Positions 55,224 through 64,000 of a DNA stretch of 64,000 nt are shown in pieces. Under the pieces are notes generated by a model. That model did not search any database, was not told where the DNA came from, and worked only from the letters and a program-made list of their open reading frames with translations. Within the stretch, counting starts at the first letter, position 1, and every line of letters starts with the position of its first letter. This DNA comes from Marinobacter sp. F4216 (GTDB lineage Bacteria > Pseudomonadota > Gammaproteobacteria > Pseudomonadales > Oleiphilaceae), in contig NZ_JAIOUO010000006.1 in the NCBI RefSeq assembly GCF_019931195.1, positions 62,001 through 126,000 of the forward strand, in the 5' to 3' direction. A program made the position numbers and the translations under genes.

Positions 55224-57737
55224 GTGCCGGCCGCCGTGCTTCCCATAGAGCAGATTCTTCCCGACCTGACCGCCACCCTTGAGCAGACCAGCACCGCCTT
55301 GCTGCAGGCTCCGCCAGGTGCGGGTAAAACCACCCGTGTTCCCCTCGCCCTGCTCGATGCTCCCTGGCGTGGCGATGGCCGGATTCTGATGCTCGAGCCC
55401 CGACGGCTCGCCGCCCGCTCGGCGGCCCGTTTCATGGCGTCTTTGCTGGGGGAGTCGCCGGGGCAGACCGTGGGCTACAGAACCCGGCTGGATACCCGGG
55501 TCACCAGCGCTACCCGCATTGAAGTGGTGACCGAGGGCATCCTGACTCGCCTCATCCAGGAAGACCCGATGCTGGAGGATTACGCCGCGGTCCTGTTCGA
55601 TGAATTCCACGAACGCTCCCTGCAGGCCGACCTTGGTCTGGCGCTGGTGCGGGAATCCCAGCAAGCCCTGCGTGAGGACCTGCGGGTGCTGGTGATGTCG
55701 GCAACGCTGGATACGGCCCCCATTGCCAGGGTGCTGGGCGATGTGCCTGTGCTGACCAGTGAAGGACGGGCGTTTCCCGTCAAGGTGTTGTACCGGCCGT
55801 TACCGCGTCAGGCACGCGTGGTGGATCAGGTGGTGGCGACGGTGCACGAAGCCTTGACCGAACAGGACGGATCCCTACTGGTGTTTCTCCCCGGTGCCGG
55901 CGAAATCCGACGGGTGGAACAACAACTCCGGGGTCGGTTACCTGAGGGCGTCTTACTGGCACCTCTGTACGGTAACCTGAAAGCCGAAGAACAGGATCAG
56001 GCCATCGCACCGGCTTCCCCCGGCACCCGGAAAGTGGTGCTGGCTACGGCGATTGCCGAGACCAGCCTGACCATTGACGGCGTTCGGGTGGTGATCGATG
56101 CCGGCCAGCAGCGTCGTGCGGTGTTTGATCCCAACAGTGGCATGACCCGGCTGGTGACCGGGCGGGTATCCAGGGCATCGGCGGAGCAGCGCAAGGGGCG
56201 GGCTGGCCGGATAGAGCCGGGTGTGTGTTACCGGCTGTGGAGCGAATCCGAGCACTTCGGACTGGCGGACTTCACGCCCCCGGAAATCCAGCAAGCGGAT
56301 CTGGCCCCATTGGTGCTGGAACTGGCCCAGTGGGGTGCCCGTTCGCCCGACCAGATGACCTGGATTGATGCGCCGCCCCCGGCCCACTGGCACCAGGCGG
56401 TGGAACTGTTGCAGTGGCTGGACTTGCTGGACGCAGACGGGGCGATCACCGACCACGGCAAGACGGCCAGAGGACTGGGTATTCATCCTCGTCTGGCCCA
56501 TATGGTGATACATGGCGGCCGACTGGGTCTTGGTAACCTGGCGACCGAATTGGCGGCCTTGCTGGAAGAGAGGGATCTCGCGGGGCCGGGAGCCGGTGCC
56601 GATCTTTACCTGAGAGTCCGTCTGCTTCGCGGCGAGCAGGGGCATACGCGGTCAGATCCAGCCCATTTGAAGGCGGTTCGTCAAGCGGCCAGGCGACTGG
56701 CCGGGAAAGCCTCTGTCGATTCCTCCGACAACCATCGTGATGTCTCGGACACCGACATCGGTCGGCTTCTTGCCCTCGCCTATCCGGACCGAATCGGTCG
56801 CCGGCGTTCCGGCTCCGCGCCCCGCTATCAGCTAAGCAATGGCCGGGGTGCTATGTTGCCAGAGGACGATCCCCTGGCCCGGGAAGAGTGGTTGGTGGCC
56901 GCGGATCTGGATGGACAGGCCCGGGAAGCGAAGATCTATCTGGCGGCACCCGTCCAGCTCGTGGATGTTGAGCGGGATCTGGCATCTCACATCCAGGAAG
57001 GGGAAGACGCCGGCTGGGACGAACAACGCGGTACCGTGGTGGCACGTTATGTTCGCCGGCTTGGCAAATTGATCCTGTCTGAAAAAATGCTGACCCGGCT
57101 CGATCCGGAACAGGTCCAGCAGGGGCTGCTGGATGCCGTGCGTCGCAAGGGGCTGGCCAGCCTGCCCTGGACCCCGGAGGCCCGGCAGTGGGTAGCCCGC
57201 GTTCGGTTGTTGAGCCAGTGTTATCCGGACCAATGGCCAGATGCCAGCGATCGGGCATTACTGGATACCCTTGAGGACTGGTTGGGCCCTTATCTGGCAG
57301 GTATGCAGAAGTGGTCGGATGTAGGGAAGCTCAACCTCTCGCAGGCTTTAACCGGTGTGCTGGCTTATCCCCAACAGCAAGCGCTTCATGAACTGGCCCC
57401 GCCAGCGTTGACCATTCCCACAGGCCAGAAAGTGAACCTTGACTACACCCCCGACCATGGCCCGGTCCTGGCTGCCAAACTGCAGGCACTGTTTGGTTGG
57501 ACCGAAACGCCCAGGGTGGCCGGTGGTCAGGTACCGGTGGTCATCCATCTGCTATCGCCTGCCCAGCGTCCCCTTGCGGTGACCTCCGATCTCGCCAGCT
57601 TCTGGCGCAATGCCTACCCGGAGGTGCGCAAGGACATGCGGGGCCGCTACCCCAAACATCCGTGGCCAGAAGACCCGTTTACCGCGCCAGCCCAGCAGGG
57701 AACCAAGAAACGCCCTGCTCGCTTACCCGACCGGTGA
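55224..57737 (+). CDS. hrpB: ATP-dependent RNA helicase HrpB
   Basis: HrpB is a DEAH-type helicase of uncertain cellular role. The 837-residue protein has Walker A APPGAGKTT (residues 29-37), DEFH (about 128-131), SATLD, then the helicase C motifs ATAIAETSLTIDGV and QRKGRAGR, a HA2/ratchet domain and the HrpB-specific C-terminus (RGRYPKHPWPEDP). The GTG start at 55224 is the longest; GTG 55236 is an alternative. Its last 59 nt overlap the convergent eIF2B-like gene. Confidence 0.95.
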   Translation: MPAAVLPIEQILPDLTATLEQTSTALLQAPPGAGKTTRVPLALLDAPWRGDGRILMLEPRRLAARSAARFMASLLGESPGQTVGYRTRLDTRVTSATRIEVVTEGILTRLIQEDPMLEDYAAVLFDEFHERSLQADLGLALVRESQQALREDLRVLVMSATLDTAPIARVLGDVPVLTSEGRAFPVKVLYRPLPRQARVVDQVVATVHEALTEQDGSLLVFLPGAGEIRRVEQQLRGRLPEGVLLAPLYGNLKAEEQDQAIAPASPGTRKVVLATAIAETSLTIDGVRVVIDAGQQRRAVFDPNSGMTRLVTGRVSRASAEQRKGRAGRIEPGVCYRLWSESEHFGLADFTPPEIQQADLAPLVLELAQWGARSPDQMTWIDAPPPAHWHQAVELLQWLDLLDADGAITDHGKTARGLGIHPRLAHMVIHGGRLGLGNLATELAALLEERDLAGPGAGADLYLRVRLLRGEQGHTRSDPAHLKAVRQAARRLAGKASVDSSDNHRDVSDTDIGRLLALAYPDRIGRRRSGSAPRYQLSNGRGAMLPEDDPLAREEWLVAADLDGQAREAKIYLAAPVQLVDVERDLASHIQEGEDAGWDEQRGTVVARYVRRLGKLILSEKMLTRLDPEQVQQGLLDAVRRKGLASLPWTPEARQWVARVRLLSQCYPDQWPDASDRALLDTLEDWLGPYLAGMQKWSDVGKLNLSQALTGVLAYPQQQALHELAPPALTIPTGQKVNLDYTPDHGPVLAAKLQALFGWTETPRVAGGQVPVVIHLLSPAQRPLAVTSDLASFWRNAYPEVRKDMRGRYPKHPWPEDPFTAPAQQGTKKRPARLPDR

Positions 57738-58551
57738 TCAGCCTTTCCGGCACGGTTTCAAAGTAGACGTTGCGAACCCGAATGTGTTCGCCCTTGGGGC
57801 CGCGGATTTCATCCGGCGATAATTCCTCAAGGGTGATCGACTCGCGGGTATCCGGGCTGTCTTTAAAGGTATCGGCCAGAACCCAGCAGGGTATGCCCAC
57901 ATCTCTGGCCAGCAGTGTTAACAGATAGGTACCGCTTTTGTTCACGAAGTGGTGGTCGGCCAGCCAGGTATCGCAACCGACCACCGCCAGGCTGGCCTCG
58001 GGCACAAACAGGCCCAGCTGGGCGTCGGTAATCAGTGTCACCTCCACTCCCAGCTGATCGAGTTCCTTTGTCAGGGTAAAGCCCTCGTTTCCCGGGCTGC
58101 TCTGGGTACAGATCACCGAAAACGGGCGCTGACAGGCCACGAGGTGGCGGAATAACGCCAGAACCTGGGAGCTGCGACTGTGGGTCAGGACCGTGGCTTC
58201 TGCCGGTACCAGGTCGGCGCCGTGGCGAGCTACCTGCTCAGTGGCTTCGGCCAGCTCAGACAGGACCCTGGTCACCACCGACGCGGCATGGGCGGAGACG
58301 TTGCCGGCATCCGGCCAGTGACCGAACCGGCTTCGACAGCGGGTGATGGCGTTGGCCATGGGCACCATGCTGGGTCGCGCGTTCTGCAAGTCGTCCAGTG
58401 CCGTTTCCAGCTCTCGGGCCGAGACATTATTCCGTTCCAGCCAGCGCCTCAGCCCTTCCAGTCCCTTCATTGCCAACTGCGAAGCGCCGGAGGTCTGATC
58501 GCTGCGGAGGGTGTCGATCAGTTCGTTCGGGTAGTGTCTGGGCCGGTTCAC
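57679..58551 (-). CDS. eIF-2B alpha/beta/delta-like protein
   Basis: This 290-residue soluble protein belongs to the eIF2B/MtnA/ribose-1,5-bisphosphate isomerase superfamily. The N-terminal half is helical; the C-terminal Rossmann-like half shows TVLTHSRSSQVLALF, ICTQSSPGNEGFTLTKELDQLGVEVTLITDAQLGLFV (in pieces), GCDTWLADHHFVNKSGTYLLTLLAR and WVLADTFK, matching the sugar-phosphate site pattern of these isomerases. In bacteria it is not a translation factor; it may be a sugar-phosphate isomerase, unproven. It overlaps hrpB tail to tail by 59 nt and diverges from the ATP-grasp gene. Confidence 0.85.
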   Translation of the reverse strand: MNRPRHYPNELIDTLRSDQTSGASQLAMKGLEGLRRWLERNNVSARELETALDDLQNARPSMVPMANAITRCRSRFGHWPDAGNVSAHAASVVTRVLSELAEATEQVARHGADLVPAEATVLTHSRSSQVLALFRHLVACQRPFSVICTQSSPGNEGFTLTKELDQLGVEVTLITDAQLGLFVPEASLAVVGCDTWLADHHFVNKSGTYLLTLLARDVGIPCWVLADTFKDSPDTRESITLEELSPDEIRGPKGEHIRVRNVYFETVPERLITGRVSEQGVSWFPAGLAR

Positions 58552-58699
58552 GGGCCGCTCCTTGTGAGGTCAGCGGATACCTGAAGCCTAGCAGTGGTCG
58601 GGTGGCTTGATGCAGGGCCCGGGTGGTGATTGAAAACGCTTGCCAGATTCCCGGTTCCGGATAAAATCCGCGCTAACTTTGGCTGATGTGTGCGTCTCC

Positions 58700-59518
58700 A
58701 TGCGGCTCGTTTCATTTGACGTTTTCCGAACCCTGGGTTTTCCCGACACCACCGTGCTCAAGCCAGAGCACTTCCTTCGTCACAAACCTTTGCTGCAGGA
58801 CGCCGACTGGGTTCTGTTTCCGGAATACTGGCAACTCAATGCCTTGGTTCATGGTCTCAAGTGCCGGGTCTTTCCGAGTATTGCCAGCTATCGAATCGGT
58901 CACGACAAGGTAGAAATGACCCGCGCGTTCCAGTGTGTTGCTCCCGAGCACACGCCCTTCACCCTGATCGAGCCCAATGGGCCCCGGGAACGGGAGATGA
59001 TCTGGGACACCATGTCGTTGCCGTTTGTTGCCAAGCTACCCAAGGCCAGTATGGGCGAGGGTGTGTGGCTGATCGAATCCCGGCAGGACTGGCAACGTTA
59101 CTGTGAGAGCACCCCGGTACTCTATGTTCAGGAATACCTGCCCATCGACCGGGATGCCCGGGTCGTGGTGATTGGAGACCAGGTCCTGACAGCCTACTGG
59201 CGGGTCCAGTCCGACCAGGGGTTCTATAACAACCTCTCCCGGGGTGGGCGTATTGATGACACCCCGGTGCCGGAGGTGGTGACAGCCCTGGCGCTGCGGC
59301 TGGCGCGCCTGCTGGAAGTGGATCACGCCGGCTTTGATATCGCGCTGGTTGCCGGTTATCCCTACGTACTGGAGTTCAATCGCTTGTTTGGTAACCAGGG
59401 GCTGGCGCAAGGCCGGGACCTGCAGCAGGCCATCCTCAGTTATCTCCAACAGAAGCATGAGCCCCGCGACCCGGATGGACCCACGGATCCGGGCAGGTTC
59501 TTGCCCACGGCGGTCTGA
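58700..59518 (+). CDS. ATP-grasp protein, RimK-like
   Basis: This is a 272-residue ATP-grasp enzyme of RimK type, which would join a carboxylate to an amine or thiol using ATP. The N-terminal part has LFPEYWQLNALVHGLKCRVFPS; the core shows PFVAKLPKASMGEGVWLIES (ATP-binding Lys), YVQEYLPIDRDARVVVIGDQV, and the metal site in VLEFNRLFGNQG (Glu, Asn). I start at ATG 58700 (MRLVSFDVF) since the upstream codons of the longer frame are atypical. Substrate unknown; alone on plus between two minus-strand genes. Confidence 0.85.
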   Translation: MRLVSFDVFRTLGFPDTTVLKPEHFLRHKPLLQDADWVLFPEYWQLNALVHGLKCRVFPSIASYRIGHDKVEMTRAFQCVAPEHTPFTLIEPNGPREREMIWDTMSLPFVAKLPKASMGEGVWLIESRQDWQRYCESTPVLYVQEYLPIDRDARVVVIGDQVLTAYWRVQSDQGFYNNLSRGGRIDDTPVPEVVTALALRLARLLEVDHAGFDIALVAGYPYVLEFNRLFGNQGLAQGRDLQQAILSYLQQKHEPRDPDGPTDPGRFLPTAV

Positions 59519-59530
59519 CTGGCCTTGTGA

Positions 59531-60718
59531 TCAGCGGCGAGCCTGAAGGTTGAGCACCAGGGTCAGAGGCAGGGCCAGCAGGCCATATCCCAGCATCACC
59601 AGCACCGCGTGCCGGGCATCGCCGGTTGCATCGGCCAGCAGCCCGCCGGCCATGGGGACCGAGAAGGCCACAGTGTAGCCCACCAGGAAATTGCCCGCGG
59701 AAAGGCGGCCGGTTTCGCCGGCCCGGGCCACCAGGGGTGGCAGAGCGATCAGAAGAATCAGCAGGAGGCCGGCAATGAAGCTGGCCAGGGTGACGCAGGC
59801 GATAAAAGCCCAGCCTTTCAGCAGCAGGCTGCCGGCGGTTCCCAGAAGGCACAGAAACGCGCAGGTAATGATGATTCCTTTCTGGCCCATCCAGCGCCGG
59901 GCCATTTTCAGCATGACCAGGGAGGCGGCCACCTGGGCGGCGTTGTACCAGAACAGGGCATCGGGGAGCAGGTCCAGCCTGTTCTGCTGGGCCAGCAGGT
60001 TGCTCATGTAGGCGTTCAGCCCGAAAAACACCGAGCCGGACATACCCAGTACCAGGCCAATCTGCAGGGTCAGGGGGTTGCGCCAGTCGGGCAGCCAATT
60101 GCCCCGTGTAACCAGGTCGGTGGTGCCCCGGCGTGGCAGATACAAGGCCCCGGCCACGAGTAGCGCCGGCAACGACCAGGCCAGCAGTGTGGCGCGCCAG
60201 CTCTGATCGAACAGTGGCATCAGCACAGGCAGGGTCAGGCCTGCGCCTATAAACTCGCCCATCAGCATGCCGTTCATGTAGATGGCGGTGCCCAGGGCCA
60301 GGTGATGGGCCTCCAGCCAGCGCGGTAACAGGGCCGGTAACGCCGGCTGCATCATTGCCACACCCAGTCCCATGAATGCGCTGGCCACCATCATACTGCT
60401 GGCGTCCGTTGCCAGCGCCCGGGCGGACGAGCCCAGTGCCATAACGGCCATGGCCAGTGCCAGAGTGCTGCGGGGGCCCAGCCGGCTGATGGCCAGGGAG
60501 CCGGGCATGGCACCTACGGCGAGCATCAGGATGGGCAGGGTGGTCAGGGCGCCGGTCAGCGCCTGGGACAGCGCCAGTTCGTCACTGATGAACGGCGCCA
60601 GGGGGGGCGCAACGAGAATCGGTACACGCAGGTAGAGTCCGGCCAGCCAAAGCAGAACCGCCACCGGCAGCAGGCGCGCTGGCGGTGGCGGTGTGTGTGC
60701 GGCTGTTAGGTCAGCCAC
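59531..60718 (-). CDS. CynX/NimT-type MFS transporter
   Basis: This 395-residue inner-membrane protein has about twelve helices and the CynX/NimT pattern: LLPVAVLLWLAGLYLRVPILVAPPLAPFI, SLAISRLGPRSTLALAMAVMALGSSARAL and PRRG in the central loop. CynX relatives handle cyanate, nitroimidazole or other small solutes. It starts 11 nt after the ectC stop on the same strand, so it is probably co-transcribed with ectC. Substrate unknown. Confidence 0.9.
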   Translation of the reverse strand: MADLTAAHTPPPPARLLPVAVLLWLAGLYLRVPILVAPPLAPFISDELALSQALTGALTTLPILMLAVGAMPGSLAISRLGPRSTLALAMAVMALGSSARALATDASSMMVASAFMGLGVAMMQPALPALLPRWLEAHHLALGTAIYMNGMLMGEFIGAGLTLPVLMPLFDQSWRATLLAWSLPALLVAGALYLPRRGTTDLVTRGNWLPDWRNPLTLQIGLVLGMSGSVFFGLNAYMSNLLAQQNRLDLLPDALFWYNAAQVAASLVMLKMARRWMGQKGIIITCAFLCLLGTAGSLLLKGWAFIACVTLASFIAGLLLILLIALPPLVARAGETGRLSAGNFLVGYTVAFSVPMAGGLLADATGDARHAVLVMLGYGLLALPLTLVLNLQARR

Positions 60719-60729
60719 CAGAGACCAAA

Positions 60730-61125
60730 TCAGTCTTCGCCGGTATCTGGCAGATAGGCTCCGTCTTCGTCATGCACTTCGCGTCCGGTGACCGGCGGGT
60801 TGAAGGCACAGATCAGGCGCATGTCTTCGGTGCCGCCGCGCAGGGTGTGCTGGTCGTGCTTGTCCAGAGCGTACAGGGTCCCATCTGTGATTTCGTGGGT
60901 CTCCCCCGTGGCTTTATCGGTGATCGAGCCGTTACCGGCAACGCAGTACACCGCTTCCAGGTGGTGCTTGTACCACAGGTTCAGTTCAGCACCGGCCGGG
61001 ATGATGGTTTCGTGAAAAGAGAACCCCATGCCGTCCTTTTTCAGCAGCATGCGGCGGCTGGTCCAGCCTGGGCCTGTCACTTCGCGCTCGGTACCGATGA
61101 TGTCTTGAACTCGTACAATTTTCAT
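60730..61125 (-). CDS. ectC: L-ectoine synthase, solitary copy
   Basis: EctC closes N-gamma-acetyl-diaminobutyrate to the compatible solute ectoine. The 131-residue cupin has [51 protein letters not shown] (iron Glu), [13 protein letters not shown] (iron Tyr and His) and [17 protein letters not shown], all family signatures. I use ATG 61125, not the longer frame at 61281. The usual ectA and ectB are absent: upstream is a DUF3482 GTPase (50 nt) and downstream an MFS gene. Confidence 0.95.
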   Translation of the reverse strand: MKIVRVQDIIGTEREVTGPGWTSRRMLLKKDGMGFSFHETIIPAGAELNLWYKHHLEAVYCVAGNGSITDKATGETHEITDGTLYALDKHDQHTLRGGTEDMRLICAFNPPVTGREVHDEDGAYLPDTGED

Positions 61126-61175
61126 AGGCGTTCCCCGGTTATGGTTGGAAAAGCTCTTTAGTATAAACATCTCTC

Positions 61176-62606
61176 TCAGGGGCGATTCAACCGCCAATCG
61201 TCGTAGGTGACCATGCTTTGCTCCACGGCGGCGATGAAATTCTGTTGCTGACGCTCGTCCATCGACTGTTGTTTCCGGCATTTGTCGAAGGCCAGCTGGA
61301 TGGCCCGCCGGGACGACTTGTCCAGGCTTTCAAGCCAGTGGTGATCCGCCGGTTCCAGATCCAGCAGGTCTCGCCCGGCGTGGTTGCGATGGCTGATGTG
61401 CCACCAGTGATCAACCGCACGCCCAAGGATCACGTAACCAAACTGGCTATCCTGGACCGGTCCGAAGGTGGCCGTCTTGAAACCGTCCTTAAGCACGCCG
61501 ATGTTCAGGGCCGGCAGCATCAGCCGGTCGCCGTAAAAGTAAGTGCCCGCTGCCCCGATAAGTCCGCCCACCAGAGCACCGGCCCCCAGGGAATACCCCA
61601 GGGTCATCGCATCGATACCTGCCCCGCTGACCGCCCCTGCGCCGAAGCCAGCCGTTGCCAGGTAACGCCTGCTTACGGCCCAAGTGCTGCGGCTGTCCTC
61701 GGAGAACAGGTCGTGCTCATTGTGCCAGGCCAGCTCCGCTTCCTGTCGCTGGATGCGCTGATGGTGATAGAGGTGCTCGATGTCCATGCGCAGGGTCTGT
61801 TCACGTTGGCGTTGGTGGCGATACCAGCGCTCCCGCAATTGTTCGGCCAGCTGTTCGTCGCTCATTCCCGAGGCCTGGGCCGAGGTGAGGGTCCGTTTTT
61901 CCCGATAGGTCATCATTTCTTCGAGCGCCCTGGCGACGAGGCCTGCGGACTGACTCCGGCATTTCCGCCGATGGTCGGACAAAAAACCGGTCGCTTCTTC
62001 CAGCGGCTGTTCCCAGTCCGGTTCGAGCTGGCCAAAGGCCCGTAATAGACTCAAATGCTGTTCGAACGGTGCGCGCACGGCATCGAACTTGCGGACAACC
62101 TGAAAAAACTGGCCCAGTGCGGACTGCCAGGTATCGCTGTAATCCTCGCTGCCAATGCTGTTGATCAGCGCCAGGCTTGGCCGGCCCGTCCAGCGCAGGA
62201 TGGTCATCTCCGCTTCGTGCTCGGCACTGTAGGGTACCGATCCATCGACCACATAAATGATTCCGGCGCCATCGATCAGCGGCGTCAGTAACTCGCATTC
62301 GTCGGTAAAGCGCCCATCGCCCTGGTGCTGGGTGACGAACGCTTTGACCGTTTCTGCCCGGTCCGAGGCCGACACACTGTGGGCTTCCAGCCATTCCAGC
62401 ACCCGACGGGGGCGCTGAAAGCCGGGCGTGTCCACCAGAACGTACAGCGTGCGGCCGTCGACGGTCATCGGATAGGACTGGCGCTTGCGGGTGGTGCCGG
62501 GCTCCATGGCAATGGCGATGGCATCGTTCTGAGACAGCGTGGCGACCACGCTGGACTTACCTTTGTTCGGGTGGCCGACCACGGCAAACACGGGCGGCTG
62601 GCTCAT
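61176..62606 (-). CDS. DUF3482-family GTPase
   Basis: This 476-residue protein has an N-terminal Era/TrmE-like G domain: G1 GHPNKGKS (11-18), G3 DTPGF (about 58-62), with a variant G4 (LINSIG), then coiled-coil-rich DUF3482 sequence and a Gly/Ala-rich helical hairpin ([36 protein letters not shown], in pieces) that may insert in membranes. It forms an ATGA-type 4-nt overlap with the DUF2868 gene, so the two act together. Function is unknown; see the findings. Confidence 0.9.
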   Translation of the reverse strand: MSQPPVFAVVGHPNKGKSSVVATLSQNDAIAIAMEPGTTRKRQSYPMTVDGRTLYVLVDTPGFQRPRRVLEWLEAHSVSASDRAETVKAFVTQHQGDGRFTDECELLTPLIDGAGIIYVVDGSVPYSAEHEAEMTILRWTGRPSLALINSIGSEDYSDTWQSALGQFFQVVRKFDAVRAPFEQHLSLLRAFGQLEPDWEQPLEEATGFLSDHRRKCRSQSAGLVARALEEMMTYREKRTLTSAQASGMSDEQLAEQLRERWYRHQRQREQTLRMDIEHLYHHQRIQRQEAELAWHNEHDLFSEDSRSTWAVSRRYLATAGFGAGAVSGAGIDAMTLGYSLGAGALVGGLIGAAGTYFYGDRLMLPALNIGVLKDGFKTATFGPVQDSQFGYVILGRAVDHWWHISHRNHAGRDLLDLEPADHHWLESLDKSSRRAIQLAFDKCRKQQSMDERQQQNFIAAVEQSMVTYDDWRLNRP

Positions 62607-64000
62607 CGCGTGCCCTCCTGTTCAATGAAGGCATCCCGGGGCGTGCCCGGCAGGATGCTCACTCCGACCGCCTCTCCATCGGCCCGATGGGCAAACCGCA
62701 ACCATTGCCTGAGCTGGTTATCATCGGGTGGCTGGTTCGGGTTTGGGGCGAGGGGGACCAGATGGACCGGTGTGTGTTGCGGCCAGTTGTCGAGGGCGGT
62801 TTCCAGAAAATCCTGCAGCTCGCCGGTGGGTGGTTCCCAGCAGTGGGTCACCACCAGCACCGTGGCACCAGGCTGGTCTGCCAGCCGTTCGCCGATCCCG
62901 GCAATGGCGGCGTGATCCTCGGCCAGGCTCGCCCGGCCGCCGGCTCTGAAGATTCGGGTGTCTGGCCCGGTCAGCGATTGCGGCAGTTCGGGATCACCGG
63001 CCCCGGCCCAGGCCAGCAGCAGGGAACTTTCCGGCAACGGTGACAGGCCGGTAGGAGTCTGGGTGTCCGGCATGTCTGCCGCGTCGTTGTGTTCGTTGCC
63101 GGTATCGATGGTGGGGGTTTCCATGCGGTACAGGAGCGCATTCATACCGGGGTGGGCCGCAAGCAGCCGTCGCGCCTTGCTTCGGATGATTTGCCCGGAC
63201 AAAAGGCTCAGCAATAGCCTCGGCAGCAGAACCCAGAATCCCCAGAGTGCCACCACGAAGGGCCACCACTGGCCCCACTGCGCCGGATTCAGGGCACTAT
63301 CCGGGTTCCCGGCCCGGAAAAACCGGGTTGCTTCCACCAGCGACAGGTCGGGCACTGCCGCCGGCCATAGCCAGCCCCAGGGTGTGGATACCGTCTGCAA
63401 CATCCGATGGTAGCTGTCGGCTGCGGTATTGAGTGTGGTGCTCCAGCCAAAGGCCAGATCCTGCACCACCACCATCATCAGCAAGGTCAGCAGTCCGGTG
63501 ACGGCAAAACTGAGCCCGCCCAGATGCGAGGCCCTTGCCATCAGTGCGGGCTGGATCCGGTGTACGGTGTCGCTGGCATTACCCCGGTTCAGGCGCCTGG
63601 TCAGCCAGCGCCAGGGCTGCCAGCCCACGATCGACTGAACGGTGGTAAACAGTGCCAGTAGCAGCTGCAGTAAGACAAAGGCCAGAAAGGCGGTAATGTT
63701 GATGCGCTGGCCACCATCGTAGAACAGCAGGCCGAGCATGGTCAGAATGCCGAAGACCCCCCCTGCCAGAATGAAACCCGCATTGGTCCGGCGCCAGAGT
63801 CGCAGGGTCTTGTCGGCAGAAGCAGGGGATGCCCCCGGGCCACTTAGCCGCGCCATGTGGTCCAACCAGCGGCGGGCGTCCGGGGTGTGCCCCTCTTGCT
63901 CACAGGTCAGGGCAAATTTACGATCCCGCCGGTGCAGGAATGCGGGTGGCTGGTTGTGGTCCCGTTGGCTGAGGGCATCGAACTCCAGTAGCAGGCGCAA
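62603..64000 (-). CDS. DUF2868 membrane protein (5' end outside window)
   Basis: The frame is open to the right edge, giving 465 residues, almost the whole of a DUF2868 protein (about 460-480); the first codon visible is a Leu codon, so the start lies just outside. Four hydrophobic segments are seen (FILAGGVFGILTMLGLLF, ITAFLAFVLLQLLLALF, LSFAVTGLLTLLMMVVV, WWPFVVALWGFWVLLPRLLLSLL), with a soluble C-terminal region. Such proteins are nearly always encoded beside a DUF3482 GTPase, here with a 4-nt overlap. Function unknown. Confidence 0.88.
   Translation of the reverse strand: MRLLLEFDALSQRDHNQPPAFLHRRDRKFALTCEQEGHTPDARRWLDHMARLSGPGASPASADKTLRLWRRTNAGFILAGGVFGILTMLGLLFYDGGQRINITAFLAFVLLQLLLALFTTVQSIVGWQPWRWLTRRLNRGNASDTVHRIQPALMARASHLGGLSFAVTGLLTLLMMVVVQDLAFGWSTTLNTAADSYHRMLQTVSTPWGWLWPAAVPDLSLVEATRFFRAGNPDSALNPAQWGQWWPFVVALWGFWVLLPRLLLSLLSGQIIRSKARRLLAAHPGMNALLYRMETPTIDTGNEHNDAADMPDTQTPTGLSPLPESSLLLAWAGAGDPELPQSLTGPDTRIFRAGGRASLAEDHAAIAGIGERLADQPGATVLVVTHCWEPPTGELQDFLETALDNWPQHTPVHLVPLAPNPNQPPDDNQLRQWLRFAHRADGEAVGVSILPGTPRDAFIEQEGTR

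Overview
The window looks like chromosome of a high-GC marine gammaproteobacterium, most likely Marinobacter or a close relative. The gene order glyS-glyQ / trkA-rsmB-fmt-def / LysM protein-dprA-tsaC-hemF-aroE is the one found near the origin in Pseudomonas and Marinobacter. An ectoine synthase, a PA4642-family protein, a DUF6482 protein, a prlC-yheV pair and a caa3-type oxidase cluster fit the same group. I see no phage, insertion sequence, CRISPR array or rRNA. All species-level statements are inference from gene content.

Layout. 1-3.0 kb: recC (minus, runs off the left edge). 3.2-8.3 kb: two small proteins, a GAF-GGDEF-EAL c-di-GMP protein and a ClsC-like phospholipase D lipoprotein. 8.3-16.5 kb (minus): tRNA-Pro(CGG), gmhB, glyS, glyQ, trkA, rsmB, fmt, def. 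16.9-21.5 kb (plus): tsaP-like LysM protein, dprA, tsaC, hemF, aroE. 21.5-24.4 kb (minus): a ClC channel whose gene overlaps an orphan solute-binding protein. 24.6-32.5 kb: a one-carbon (C1) locus with a dimethylglycine-dehydrogenase-like flavoprotein and a GlxA/GbdR-type regulator on plus, facing a minus operon of a DmdA-like GcvT-fold protein, a MetF-like reductase and formate-tetrahydrofolate ligase. 32.7-36.7 kb: PA4642-family protein, Hsp20 with a candidate sigma-32 promoter, gamma carbonic anhydrase, prlC, yheV. 36.7-41.2 kb: class Ia ribonucleotide reductase nrdA-nrdB behind two tandem NrdR boxes and a cobalamin riboswitch. 41.3-46.3 kb: DUF1653, a 7TMR-DISM diguanylate cyclase, DoxX, an unknown protein, a MATE transporter. 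46.5-55.2 kb: caa3-type cytochrome c oxidase and its assembly genes (coxB, ctaD, ctaG, ctaE, SURF1, a Sco-like protein, ctaA, ctaB, sco), with a divergent small membrane protein. 55.2-64 kb: hrpB, an eIF2B-like protein, an ATP-grasp protein, a CynX-type transporter, a solitary ectC, and a DUF3482 GTPase / DUF2868 membrane protein pair (right edge).

The two most interesting places are these. (1) The nrdAB leader carries NrdR operators, an adenosylcobalamin aptamer and a hand-traceable set of competing helices, one of which covers the nrdA Shine-Dalgarno. It predicts that the B12-independent reductase is switched off when B12 is plentiful, and so that a B12-dependent NrdJ exists elsewhere in the genome. 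(2) The C1 locus has the parts of a folate-linked demethylation route: a methyl-transferring GcvT-fold enzyme, MetF run in the oxidative direction, and formate-tetrahydrofolate ligase recovering ATP and formate. Its methylated substrate cannot be named from sequence.

Starts were moved from the longest open frame where a better Shine-Dalgarno, signal peptide or operon overlap supported it. This is stated in each entry.
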